Assembly: GCA_903930805.1 (NCBI GenBank)
Contig: CAIYZZ010000248.1
Coordinates: 1-5,848 of the forward strand
Source of the DNA: an uncultured Rhodocyclaceae bacterium
Lineage (GTDB): Bacteria > Pseudomonadota > Gammaproteobacteria > Burkholderiales > Rhodocyclaceae
Length of the DNA: 5,848 nt
Reading direction: 5' to 3'
The notes under the pieces were generated by a model. The model searched no databases, was not told the DNA's origin, and was given only the letters and a program-made list of their open reading frames with translations. Made by a program: the position numbers and the translations under genes. Shown piece by piece: positions 1-5,848 of this stretch (position 1 is its first letter; every line of letters begins with the position of its first letter).

Positions 1-345
1 GCCCTTGCGGTGGAAATAGATCGGCGCGCTGTGCAATCCCAGCAGTACGGCGGCCGCTTCGACGGCGGTCGGCTTGTGCCCGACGTACTCTGCGGCCAGC
101 TCCTCGAAGCCAAATTCGGCATCAGGGCAAACCTCCCAGAGAAACTCGGTCTCGATCGCTTCCGCCTGCGCTTCGGCCTGCGATAACAACTCAGTCGCTC
201 CGGGCGCCGCAAAACGCAGCAGCACGTTGGCTGCTTTCAATTTGACGCGCTTGCCGCTGGCGGTGTCGACTTGCAGGGAACTGTCGTTGTCCGCGACGAT
301 GGTGCCGGTCTTGAAGGCACCATCCTCTTCGAAAAGGAGGTTCAT
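1..345 (-). CDS. RNB-family exoribonuclease (RNase II-like), N-terminal part only
   Basis: Only the first 115 residues are visible; the gene runs off the left edge without a stop. The protein begins MNLLFEEDGAFKTGTIVADN and continues through DSSLQVDTASGKRVKLKAAN, a beta-rich N-terminal region. A helical part follows, with FLWEV (68-72), EFGFEELAAEYVGHKPT (77-93) and APIYFHRKG at the edge. This matches, from memory, the start of the RNB-domain ribonucleases of betaproteobacteria, which degrade RNA 3' to 5' in the cytoplasm. The catalytic RNB domain with its metal-binding aspartates lies outside the window, so activity cannot be judged. The ATG at 345 is chosen because the family-like sequence starts there. 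No Shine-Dalgarno sequence precedes it, and the 34 bases back to the rarD stop are mostly pyrimidine. It is the last visible gene of the uppP-yqiA-rarD series. Family assignment is fairly sure; the RNase II versus RNase R-like subtype is open. Confidence 0.82.
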   Translation of the reverse strand, partial: MNLLFEEDGAFKTGTIVADNDSSLQVDTASGKRVKLKAANVLLRFAAPGATELLSQAEAQAEAIETEFLWEVCPDAEFGFEELAAEYVGHKPTAVEAAAVLLGLHSAPIYFHRKG

Positions 346-378
346 GGAAATCGGGAAGGCACGGCGGAAGGGGCGCGG

Positions 379-384
379 ATTATA
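379..384 (-). promoter_or_regulatory. Candidate -10 box upstream of the RNB-family gene
   Basis: The minus strand reads TATAAT, a perfect sigma-70 -10 hexamer, overlapping the TAA stop of rarD. A start site about 7 bases downstream would leave a leader of roughly 27 bases before the ATG at 345. No good -35 box is seen at a 16-18 base spacing (the 17-base position reads GGCAGA), and there is no extended -10 TG. Chance occurrence is therefore possible. If real, it lets the RNase gene be expressed apart from the operon. Confidence 0.3.
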
Positions 385-1288
385 GCCGCCGCCTCGCGGC
401 TTCTGCCTGTGTCGCCAGCAACAGATCGGCAGTGTAGAGCGCCAGTCCCACCCAGATGGCGGCGAAAGCCAGCAGACGCGACAAGTTCATCGGCTCGGCA
501 TAAAAGAAAATTGCCACCAGAAATGAGAGCGAGGGTGCGACATACTGGAGAAATCCCATCGTCGCCAAAGGCAGGCGGCGCGCGCCGATGGCGAAGAGCA
601 GCAGGGGAATTGCGGTAACCGCGCCGGAGGCGACCAGCAGGACGTCGATTGTAACGGTCTGACCAAAGTGGCCCATGTTTCCCATAGTGCCAAGCCAGAG
701 CAGGTACAGCGCGGCGAAAGGCGCAGCGCACGCGGTTTCGAGCAGCAGGCCACCCGCGGCATCCACCGGCAACTGCTTGCGCAGCAAACCATAGCTGCCG
801 AAGGTTGCCGCCAGTGCCAATGAGACCCAGGGCAGGCCGCCGATGCGCCAGCCTTCGAGGGCCACGCCGGTTACCGCCAGCACCACGGCAGCCCACTGGC
901 GTGGGCGCAGGCGTTCGTGCAGCACGACAACACCCAGCACAATGCTGACGAGCGGCGTTATGAAATAGCCGAGGCTGGTTTCGAGAATGCGGTCCGCATT
1001 TACTGCCCAGACGAAGATGAACCAGTTTGTCATCACCAAGGCGGCCGCGAGGGCGGCATGCAGCAAAGTGCGCGGATTCTGGGCGTGACGCCAGACGGGC
1101 GCAAGCCGGCCACGCACCGCAAGCAAGCTGCCGACCAGCAGCAGCGACCAGACAACGCGATGGGCAATGATCTCGAGCGCCGGCACGCTACCCAGTTGCT
1201 TGAAGAAGATGGGCACCAACCCCCAGAGTACGTAGGCGCCCAGAGCAGCAGCGACTCCTTCGCGCATCATTGTCGTTGCGGGGTTCAT
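380..1288 (-). CDS. rarD: RarD-type EamA/DMT-family permease
   Basis: A 302-residue inner-membrane protein of the drug/metabolite transporter superfamily, close to the usual RarD length. About ten hydrophobic helices can be seen, roughly at 11-29, 38-56, 74-96, 104-125, 131-147, 152-168, 180-200, 213-234, 241-263 and 271-291. Signature stretches typical of RarD are GAYVLWGLVPIFFKQL (17-32), AHRVVWS (42-48), NWFIFVWAVN (88-97), ETSLGYFITPL (103-113) and MGFLQYVAPSLSFLVAIF (244-261). The substrate of RarD proteins is not established; the name comes from a chloramphenicol-related phenotype label. The ATG at 1288 overlaps the stop of the upstream hydrolase gene as ATGA. No Shine-Dalgarno site is visible, so translation is probably coupled. 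Met7 and Met8 are weaker alternative starts. The C-terminus ends in a basic QAEAARRRL. The family call is firm; a transported substrate should not be inferred. Confidence 0.92.
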   Translation of the reverse strand: MNPATTMMREGVAAALGAYVLWGLVPIFFKQLGSVPALEIIAHRVVWSLLLVGSLLAVRGRLAPVWRHAQNPRTLLHAALAAALVMTNWFIFVWAVNADRILETSLGYFITPLVSIVLGVVVLHERLRPRQWAAVVLAVTGVALEGWRIGGLPWVSLALAATFGSYGLLRKQLPVDAAGGLLLETACAAPFAALYLLWLGTMGNMGHFGQTVTIDVLLVASGAVTAIPLLLFAIGARRLPLATMGFLQYVAPSLSFLVAIFFYAEPMNLSRLLAFAAIWVGLALYTADLLLATQAEAARRRL

Positions 1289-1872
1289 GTCGGGCCGGCA
1301 AAGGCCAGAATCTCGTCGAGGTAGTCATCCCAGCGTGTGAAGCCGTGATCGCCGCCGTGCAGCACAGTCTGGCGCGCACCGGCATATCGCACGACGGCCT
1401 GGCGGTAGTCGAGCGTTTCGTCCCCTTCCTCGACCAGCAGCCAGTAGCGAGACGGATCAGCAAACGCCGGCACTTCAAGGGCGCACAGTTCGGTAATGTG
1501 CTGCTGCGTGAAATCGAACGCTTCACCGCTATAGAGCCAGGTTTGTGGGCCGAGATAACGTTCGAGTTCGATGGCTGCAACCACGGCCGGGTTGACCAGT
1601 ACCGCCTTCAGTCCGTGCTTTTCGGCGAGGTACGTCGCGTAGTAACCGCCGAGTGACGAACCCACCAGAGTTGCCGTCCCGCCAGCGCCGACTTTTTCGC
1701 GAATGATGGCATCGGCCAGTGCGACCGCCGCTGCCGGTGAGGCCGGCAGTTGCGGGCAGATCAGGCGATCCGCAACGCCACGTTGCGCCATGCGCGCTGC
1801 AAGCGCCTGCACCTTGCGCGACTGCGGGCCGCTGGTGAAGCCATGCAAATACAGGATCAGGGGTTGCTCCAA
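1285..1872 (-). CDS. yqiA: YqiA-type alpha/beta-hydrolase (esterase)
   Basis: A small cytoplasmic alpha/beta-hydrolase of the YqiA/UPF0227 type; the E. coli relative is a carboxylesterase without a known physiological substrate. In 195-residue numbering, the oxyanion-side strand ILYLHGF is at 6-12 and the nucleophile elbow GSSLGG at 71-76, with Ser73. VNPAV is at 93-97, the acid region [13 protein letters not shown] at 148-160 (Asp151 or Asp155), and the catalytic His176 lies in GGDHGF. Length and motif order fit the family. No ATG or GTG start fits. The TTG at 1872 gives [12 protein letters not shown] and overlaps uppP by 16 bases. A CTG at 1860 would overlap the uppP stop by 4 bases (CTGA) and has GGAG six bases upstream, giving MILYLHGF. 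The open frame continues to 2211 but there it is only the shadow of uppP. The 3' end overlaps the rarD start by 4 bases. Function is firm at family level; the start is uncertain by four residues. Confidence 0.9.
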   Translation of the reverse strand: MEQPLILYLHGFTSGPQSRKVQALAARMAQRGVADRLICPQLPASPAAAVALADAIIREKVGAGGTATLVGSSLGGYYATYLAEKHGLKAVLVNPAVVAAIELERYLGPQTWLYSGEAFDFTQQHITELCALEVPAFADPSRYWLLVEEGDETLDYRQAVVRYAGARQTVLHGGDHGFTRWDDYLDEILAFAGPT

Positions 1873-2681
1873 TTCACCAGTTCCAGCTGCCAGGTGGCCA
1901 GCACGACGATGCCGAAGACAATGCGATACCAGGCGAAGAGGGTGAAGTCGTGCGTCATGATGTAACGCAGCAGCCAGCGCACGCAGAGGAAAGCGGAAAC
2001 GAAGGCCGAGATGAAGCCGACAACCCACAGGCCCAGATCGTCCGCCGCCAGCAGATGACGCTCCTTCCAGAGCTGGTAGAGCGTCGCAGCAGCGAGCGTG
2101 GGCACGGCGAGGAAGAAGGAAAACTCGGTGGCAGCGCGACGGCTCAAACCACAGAACCGCCCGCCGATGATGGTGGCGCCGGAACGCGAAGTGCCAGGAA
2201 TCAGCGCGCAAGCCTGGGCAAAGCCGAGCTTGAGAGCATCCAGCGGGCCGATGTCATCGACCGACTGTACCGTGATGCTGTGCTCGCGCCGCTCGGCCCA
2301 GAGAATGACGAAAGCGCCGACAATGAAGGCCAGCGCCACCGGCACAGGTGCAAACAGGTGCGCCTTGATGGTCTTGCCGAACAGCAGGCCGAGCACGGCG
2401 AGTGGCATGAAGGCGATAGCCAGATTGGTGACGAAACGCCGCGCCACGGGATCGCCGGGCAAGCCGGCCAGTACGCGGGCGAAGCGCTGGCGATACTCCC
2501 AGACCACAGCGAGAATCGCGCCGGACTGGATGACGATTTCGAAAAGTTTGCCGCGCTCATCGTTAAAATTCAGCAAGTCTCCAGCTAGAATCAAGTGTCC
2601 CGTGCTGGAGATCGGCAGAAATTCCGTGAAGCCTTCGACGAGGCCGAGAATCAACGCCTGCAATAACGGGTAAAAATCCAT
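1857..2681 (-). CDS. uppP: Undecaprenyl-diphosphatase (UppP/BacA family)
   Basis: An integral inner-membrane enzyme that dephosphorylates undecaprenyl diphosphate to the monophosphate, recycling the lipid carrier for peptidoglycan and surface polysaccharides; overexpression of the family gives bacitracin resistance. The 274 residues match the normal length. The first motif, [15 protein letters not shown] (15-29), holds Glu16, Glu20, Ser26 and His29, equivalent to the catalytic residues near the E. coli N-terminus. The second motif, [13 protein letters not shown] (162-174), holds the conserved Arg166. Many hydrophobic helices follow, including [15 protein letters not shown] (188-202). The ATG at 2681 is chosen because [17 protein letters not shown] aligns with the usual family start. 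An in-frame TTG at 2705 would add eight residues but has no ribosome site. No strong Shine-Dalgarno site is seen at 2681 either. It is the first gene of the minus-strand operon and lies back to back with the HD-GYP gene. All key residues are present, so the enzyme should be active. Confidence 0.97.
   Translation of the reverse strand: MDFYPLLQALILGLVEGFTEFLPISSTGHLILAGDLLNFNDERGKLFEIVIQSGAILAVVWEYRQRFARVLAGLPGDPVARRFVTNLAIAFMPLAVLGLLFGKTIKAHLFAPVPVALAFIVGAFVILWAERREHSITVQSVDDIGPLDALKLGFAQACALIPGTSRSGATIIGGRFCGLSRRAATEFSFFLAVPTLAAATLYQLWKERHLLAADDLGLWVVGFISAFVSAFLCVRWLLRYIMTHDFTLFAWYRIVFGIVVLATWQLELVNWSNP
2563..2591 (+). promoter_or_regulatory. Candidate sigma-70 promoter for the HD-GYP gene, inside uppP
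   Basis: TTAAAA (2563-2568, four of six to TTGACA) lies 17 bases before TAGAAT (2586-2591, five of six to TATAAT). The A/T content stands out in this G+C-rich DNA. It would start transcription near 2598 and give a leader of about 125 bases before the ATG at 2723, running antisense through the uppP 5' end. The call rests on motif matching only. Confidence 0.3.
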
Positions 2682-2722
2682 GTCACGAAAGAGACGAGAA
2701 ACCAAGGGGCGGCGAGTCTAAC
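2682..2722. promoter_or_regulatory. Divergent intergenic region between uppP and the HD-GYP gene
   Basis: Only 41 bases separate the two start codons, so promoter elements must reach into one or both genes. On the minus strand, TGTTAGACT (2715-2723) resembles an extended -10 box (TG, one base, then four of six to TATAAT). It would start uppP near 2708 with a leader of about 27 bases, and it touches the HD-GYP start codon. No clear -35 box is seen at normal spacing. On the plus strand, GGCGAG (2711-2716) sits six bases before the HD-GYP ATG and is a weak ribosome-binding site. Confidence 0.35.
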
Positions 2723-3952
2723 ATGCTGAAAAAGATTGCCGTCGAGCACCTCACGCTGGGCATGCATATCCACGAGTTTTGCGGCTCGTGGATGGATCAT
2801 CCGTTCTGGCGCACGAAATTCGTCCTCGAAGATCCGGAAGATCTGCGCCAAATCAAACTGTGCGGCATCAAGGAGATGTGGATCGACGTCCAGAAGGGCC
2901 GCGATATCGATAGCGTCGCCGGCACCTCCGAACAGGAAGTCGAGGCGCAGATCGACGCCACCCTCGAACAGATCGCCTCCCCCAAGGAAGAGGTGCCCCG
3001 CGTCTCGATGGCCGAAGAGGTGCAGCGCGCCGCCAAGATCTGCGCCACATCGAAAGAGGCCGTGGTTTCCATGTTTCAGGAAGCGCGCATGGGTAATGCG
3101 ATCGATCACGAGGCCGCCGGTGCGCTGGTCGATGAAATTTCCAGTTCGGTACTACGCAATCCTGGTGCACTGATCAGCCTGGCGCGCCTCAAGACCGCCG
3201 ACGATTACACCTACATGCACTCGGTGGCGGTTTGCGCCCTGATGGTGGCTCTCGCGCGCCAACTCGATCTCGACGAACCGTCCACCCGTGCGGCCGGCAT
3301 GGCTGGCCTGTTGCACGACTTGGGCAAGGCCGTGTTGCCCATGGAAGTGCTCAACAAGCCGGGCAAGCTTACCGACGAGGAGTTCCGTATCGTCAAGAGC
3401 CACCCCGTCGAAGGCCATCGCATGCTGGTCGAGGGCGGGGCGGTGGGCGAGATTCCCCTCGATGTCTGCCTGCACCATCACGAAAAAGTCGATGGCAGTG
3501 GCTACCCGAAGGGCCTGAAAGATGTCGAGATCAGCCTGTATGCCAAGATGGGCGCGGTCTGCGACGTCTATGATGCCATCACCTCCAATCGCCCTTACAA
3601 GGCGGGCTGGGACCCGGCCGAGTCGATCCGCAAGATGGCCGAGTGGTCCAATGGCCATTTCGATGCGCGCATCTTCCAGGCCTTCGCCAAGAGCATCGGC
3701 ATTTATCCCATCGGCTCACTGGTACGCCTGGCATCAGGCCGGCTCGGCATCGTTGTCGACCAAACCGAGAAATCCCTCCTGATGCCCAAGGTGCGGGTGT
3801 TTTTCTCCACCAAATCCAATACCCACATCCCCCCGGAAGTGGTGGATATTTCCAACCCTGCTTACATGGACAAGATCGCCGGCCGCGAAGACCCAGGCAA
3901 GTGGAACTTTCCCGACCTCGACAAGATGTGGGGCAGCGTCGATCTGTTCTGA
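2723..3952 (+). CDS. HD-GYP domain protein with N-terminal DUF3391, probable cyclic-di-GMP phosphodiesterase
   Basis: A 409-residue protein without signal peptide or membrane helix, expected in the cytoplasm. Residues 1 to about 130 are a DUF3391-type N-terminal region (MLKKIAVEHLTLGMHIHE, then KLCGIKEMWIDVQKGRD at 45-61) and an acidic linker. Residues about 150-330 form the HD-GYP phosphodiesterase domain. The visible active-site set is His166, His198-Asp199 in LLHDLGK, Lys202, His227, His252-His253 in HHHEKVDGSGYP, Gly260-Tyr261-Pro262 and Asp281, followed by SNRPYK (288-293). This is a complete metal-binding set with family-like spacing. Such enzymes hydrolyse cyclic-di-GMP to pGpG or GMP, lowering biofilm and raising motility signals. 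The C-terminal part (331-409, SLVRLASGRLGIVVDQ and beyond) is a small beta-rich extension common in this subgroup. The ATG at 2723 is the first start and matches the family beginning. The gene is divergent from uppP and convergent with topB, so it is probably transcribed alone. What it senses is unknown. Confidence 0.94.
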   Translation: MLKKIAVEHLTLGMHIHEFCGSWMDHPFWRTKFVLEDPEDLRQIKLCGIKEMWIDVQKGRDIDSVAGTSEQEVEAQIDATLEQIASPKEEVPRVSMAEEVQRAAKICATSKEAVVSMFQEARMGNAIDHEAAGALVDEISSSVLRNPGALISLARLKTADDYTYMHSVAVCALMVALARQLDLDEPSTRAAGMAGLLHDLGKAVLPMEVLNKPGKLTDEEFRIVKSHPVEGHRMLVEGGAVGEIPLDVCLHHHEKVDGSGYPKGLKDVEISLYAKMGAVCDVYDAITSNRPYKAGWDPAESIRKMAEWSNGHFDARIFQAFAKSIGIYPIGSLVRLASGRLGIVVDQTEKSLLMPKVRVFFSTKSNTHIPPEVVDISNPAYMDKIAGREDPGKWNFPDLDKMWGSVDLF

Positions 3953-3967
3953 GCGAACGCTACCGGA
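3953..3967. other. Convergent gap between the HD-GYP gene and topB
   Basis: Fifteen bases separate the two stop codons. No stable hairpin followed by a T-run fits here for either strand. The run of T residues just beyond it (3975-3983) encodes the lysines at the end of topB. Transcripts from both sides probably run into the opposing gene. Confidence 0.6.
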
Positions 3968-5848
3968 TCAAGCCTTTTTCTTTGCCGCCGGTTTCTTCTT
4001 GGCTGCCGTCCCGCCAGCGCCGACTTTTGCCGTCTTGGCCGTTTTCGCCGGCTTCGGCTCTGCCGCCGGTTTTGCGGCTGCCTTGGGGGCTTTGGGTACC
4101 TTGGGCGCACGCTGTTCGAACTCGAAGCCAACTTTGCCATCAGCACCGCGCACCAGATAGGCGGAAAACTTCTTGCGTGTGCGATTGGAGATGAAGCCTT
4201 TCAGCAAGCTGGTCTTGCCGGTTTCCAACAGTTTCTGCATTTCGGCACGACCGATTTCCTGCTGCAAAATGACCTTCCCTGAGCGGAAATCGCAGGTCTT
4301 GGCAGGGCCGGTGGATTTTTCGCAGATATAGGCCATCGGCTGCTCGAAGATCTGGGCGCTGCACTTCGGGCAGGTACCCAGCGGTTCCTGGCCGCTGAAG
4401 TCGACAGCCTCACCACCGTCTGCATCTTCATTGCCAAAGTCGAAGCTTGGCGCGTGTTCGTCGTTGAGCTTGATGACGGCAGCGAAAGCACGGCCCATCT
4501 TGCTGCGGAAGCCTTGCAGCGGGCCGATCTGACGCTCGCGCAGCAACTGGTCCATTTCCTCGGGTTCCCACTGGCGGCTGGCAACGACCTTCCACAGTTT
4601 GTAGTCGCACTTGTCACATTTGAAGTGCTTGTAAGTCTCGTGGATGGCGCCGCCGCACTTGGGGCAGGGCGACTGAAGCGTGCCGAAGTCGGCATCGGCA
4701 AATTCTCCGGTCTTGATACGTTCGACCATGACCTGCGTCTGCTCGGTGATGTGGGCCATGAACTCCTCGCGCTTGAGGCGTCCATGTTCCATCTCCTTGA
4801 GCTTCCACTCCCACAAGCCGGTAAGTTCCGGCGAGCGCATCTCATCGACCTTCAATTGCTCCAGTGCGAAGAACAGGTTAAAAGCTTTGGCGGTCGGTTG
4901 CAGTTCGCGGCCGTTGCGATGCAAGTATTCCTCGGCGATCAGGCCTTCGATGGTGGCGGCACGTGTCGCTGGCGTACCGAGGCCACGCTCGGCCATGGCG
5001 TCGCGGAGCTCTTCGTCATCGATGAGTTTTCCGGCACCCTCCATCGCCGAGAGCAGCGTTGCTTCGTTGAAGCGCGGCGGCGGCTTGGTAGCGTTAGCCT
5101 TGACCTCGACATCGTTAGCCCAGACCCGCTCCTTCTTTTCCAGCGGCGGAAGGTTGGGGTTTTCCTCATCGCCCTGTGCCTCTTTGCCATACACGGCAAG
5201 CCAGCCGGGGGTGACCAGTACCTTGCCCACGGTCTTGAAGGGCTCATTCTCGACGCGGGTGATACGCGTAGTAACGAGGTATTCGGCCGCCGGGTAGAAA
5301 ATGGCGATGAAGCGTTTGACCACCAAGTCATAAAGCTTCTGCTCGGGTTCCGACAGACTCTTCGGCGCGGTGCCAGTGGGGATGATGGCGAAGTGATCGG
5401 AGACCTTGGCGTTGTTGAAAATGCGCTTGGTCGGATGCACCCAGCCGTTATCCAGCACGGTGGCGGCATGTTGGCCGAAGGGAGAATCGGCAAGCGCACG
5501 TAGCGTATCTTTCACCTCGCCCACCATGTCTTCGGGCAAATAGCGCGAATCGGTACGCGGATAGGTGAGTACCTTGTGGCGCTCATACAGCGCCTGCGCC
5601 AGCGCCAAGGTGTTGCGTGCCGAGAAACCGAAGCGGCCGTTGGCGTCGCGCTGCAGGCTGGTCAGGTCATAGAGCAGCGGGCAGGCTTCAGTCTTCGGCG
5701 TGGCTTCTTCTGAAACATCGCCGTGCTTGCCAAGGCATTTCGTGCGCAGGGCTTCGGCTTTGTTGGGTTCCCAGAAGCGCTCGGCCTTGGCGTGCTCATC
5801 GTCCGATTTCTTGAACTTCTCGTCGAACCAGCGGCCGCGGTAGGTACC
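3968..5848 (-). CDS. topB: DNA topoisomerase III (type IA), C-terminal 626 residues
   Basis: A type IA topoisomerase that passes single DNA strands through a transient 5'-phosphotyrosine break, relaxing negative supercoils and decatenating replication products. The start and the Toprim domain lie beyond the right edge; the frame is open to the last base (GTYRGRWFDEKF is the first visible stretch). The active-site Tyr is residue 96 of the visible part, in LTYPRTDSRYLPEDM (codon at 5561-5563). Further type IA motifs are DHFAIIPTG (visible 151-159) and ERGLGTPATRAATIEGLI (visible 287-304). After the core, two four-cysteine zinc-finger candidates follow: CPKC with CDKC (visible 395-414), and CPKC with two later cysteines (visible 493-519). 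The last 46 residues are rich in Lys, Ala and Pro. With the missing N-terminus the protein would exceed the roughly 650 residues of E. coli TopB, as in other long betaproteobacterial forms. In that group topB often follows dprA and smg, which would lie to the right here; this is unseen. Confidence 0.96.
   Translation of the reverse strand, partial: GTYRGRWFDEKFKKSDDEHAKAERFWEPNKAEALRTKCLGKHGDVSEEATPKTEACPLLYDLTSLQRDANGRFGFSARNTLALAQALYERHKVLTYPRTDSRYLPEDMVGEVKDTLRALADSPFGQHAATVLDNGWVHPTKRIFNNAKVSDHFAIIPTGTAPKSLSEPEQKLYDLVVKRFIAIFYPAAEYLVTTRITRVENEPFKTVGKVLVTPGWLAVYGKEAQGDEENPNLPPLEKKERVWANDVEVKANATKPPPRFNEATLLSAMEGAGKLIDDEELRDAMAERGLGTPATRAATIEGLIAEEYLHRNGRELQPTAKAFNLFFALEQLKVDEMRSPELTGLWEWKLKEMEHGRLKREEFMAHITEQTQVMVERIKTGEFADADFGTLQSPCPKCGGAIHETYKHFKCDKCDYKLWKVVASRQWEPEEMDQLLRERQIGPLQGFRSKMGRAFAAVIKLNDEHAPSFDFGNEDADGGEAVDFSGQEPLGTCPKCSAQIFEQPMAYICEKSTGPAKTCDFRSGKVILQQEIGRAEMQKLLETGKTSLLKGFISNRTRKKFSAYLVRGADGKVGFEFEQRAPKVPKAPKAAAKPAAEPKPAKTAKTAKVGAGGTAAKKKPAAKKKA

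Noticed and set aside
334..385. Plus-strand AAGGAGG (334-340) followed by ATG at 344
   Set aside because: The frame closes after 13 codons, the spacing is only three bases, and the site lies over the N-terminus of the RNB gene on the other strand. It arises from the CTCCTTTT codons of that gene.
1873..2211. Long N-terminal extension of the yqiA open frame
   Set aside because: It lies wholly within uppP in another frame, is Arg/His-rich like other shadow frames here, and shows no alpha/beta-hydrolase features.
1950..2588. Plus-strand open frame of 212 codons antisense to uppP
   Set aside because: Its composition is charged and Gln/Arg/Glu-rich, typical of the complement of a membrane-protein gene, while uppP on the other strand is certain.
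2682..2705. Eight-residue longer uppP starting at TTG 2705
   Set aside because: There is no ribosome site, the start is TTG, and the family-like sequence begins at the ATG at 2681.
3962..4000. ACCGG (3962-3966) and CCGGT (3988-3992) followed by a T-rich run, as a terminator for the HD-GYP gene
   Set aside because: The stem has only five pairs with a loop of 21 bases, and the T-rich stretch is explained by Lys codons of topB.
4454..5503. Plus-strand open frame of 349 codons antisense to topB
   Set aside because: The opposite strand carries clear topoisomerase motifs throughout. Long antisense frames are expected in G+C-rich genes, and this one has no recognisable domain.
5843..5848. GGTACC at the very end of the window
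   Set aside because: It is a KpnI site by sequence, but it encodes in-frame topB residues and shows no vector or junction sequence.

Overview
The window looks like ordinary chromosomal DNA of a G+C-rich betaproteobacterium, most likely near the Rhodocyclales. That placement rests on my memory of how the UppP, RarD, RNB-family and long topoisomerase III proteins of that group look; no search was run. The region is almost fully coding. I see no tRNA or rRNA gene, CRISPR array, insertion sequence or phage gene, and no stretch over 50 bases lies outside a gene.

Layout. The left half holds four tightly packed minus-strand genes, read right to left: uppP (undecaprenyl-diphosphatase), a yqiA-type alpha/beta-hydrolase, a rarD-type EamA permease, and the first 115 residues of an RNB-family exoribonuclease that runs off the left edge. 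The uppP/yqiA and yqiA/rarD junctions overlap, so this is very probably one transcript with coupled translation. A 41-base divergent gap then separates uppP from a plus-strand gene for an HD-GYP protein with an N-terminal DUF3391 region, a probable cyclic-di-GMP phosphodiesterase with all catalytic residues visible. This gene converges, with a 15-base gap, on a minus-strand topB (DNA topoisomerase III). The right edge cuts topB, so 626 C-terminal residues are visible. They include the catalytic tyrosine, two four-cysteine zinc-finger candidates and a histone-H1-like Lys/Ala/Pro tail.

How the genes work together. The left operon combines envelope lipid-carrier recycling, an esterase, a permease and an RNase, with no obvious shared pathway. 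The HD-GYP gene adds second-messenger turnover and topB adds DNA decatenation. I found no convincing new system. The points worth a second look are the missing ATG/GTG start of yqiA, candidate promoters placed inside or across neighbouring genes (including a perfect TATAAT at the rarD/RNB junction), the pyrimidine-rich leader of the RNB gene without a Shine-Dalgarno site, and the H1-like tail of topoisomerase III.
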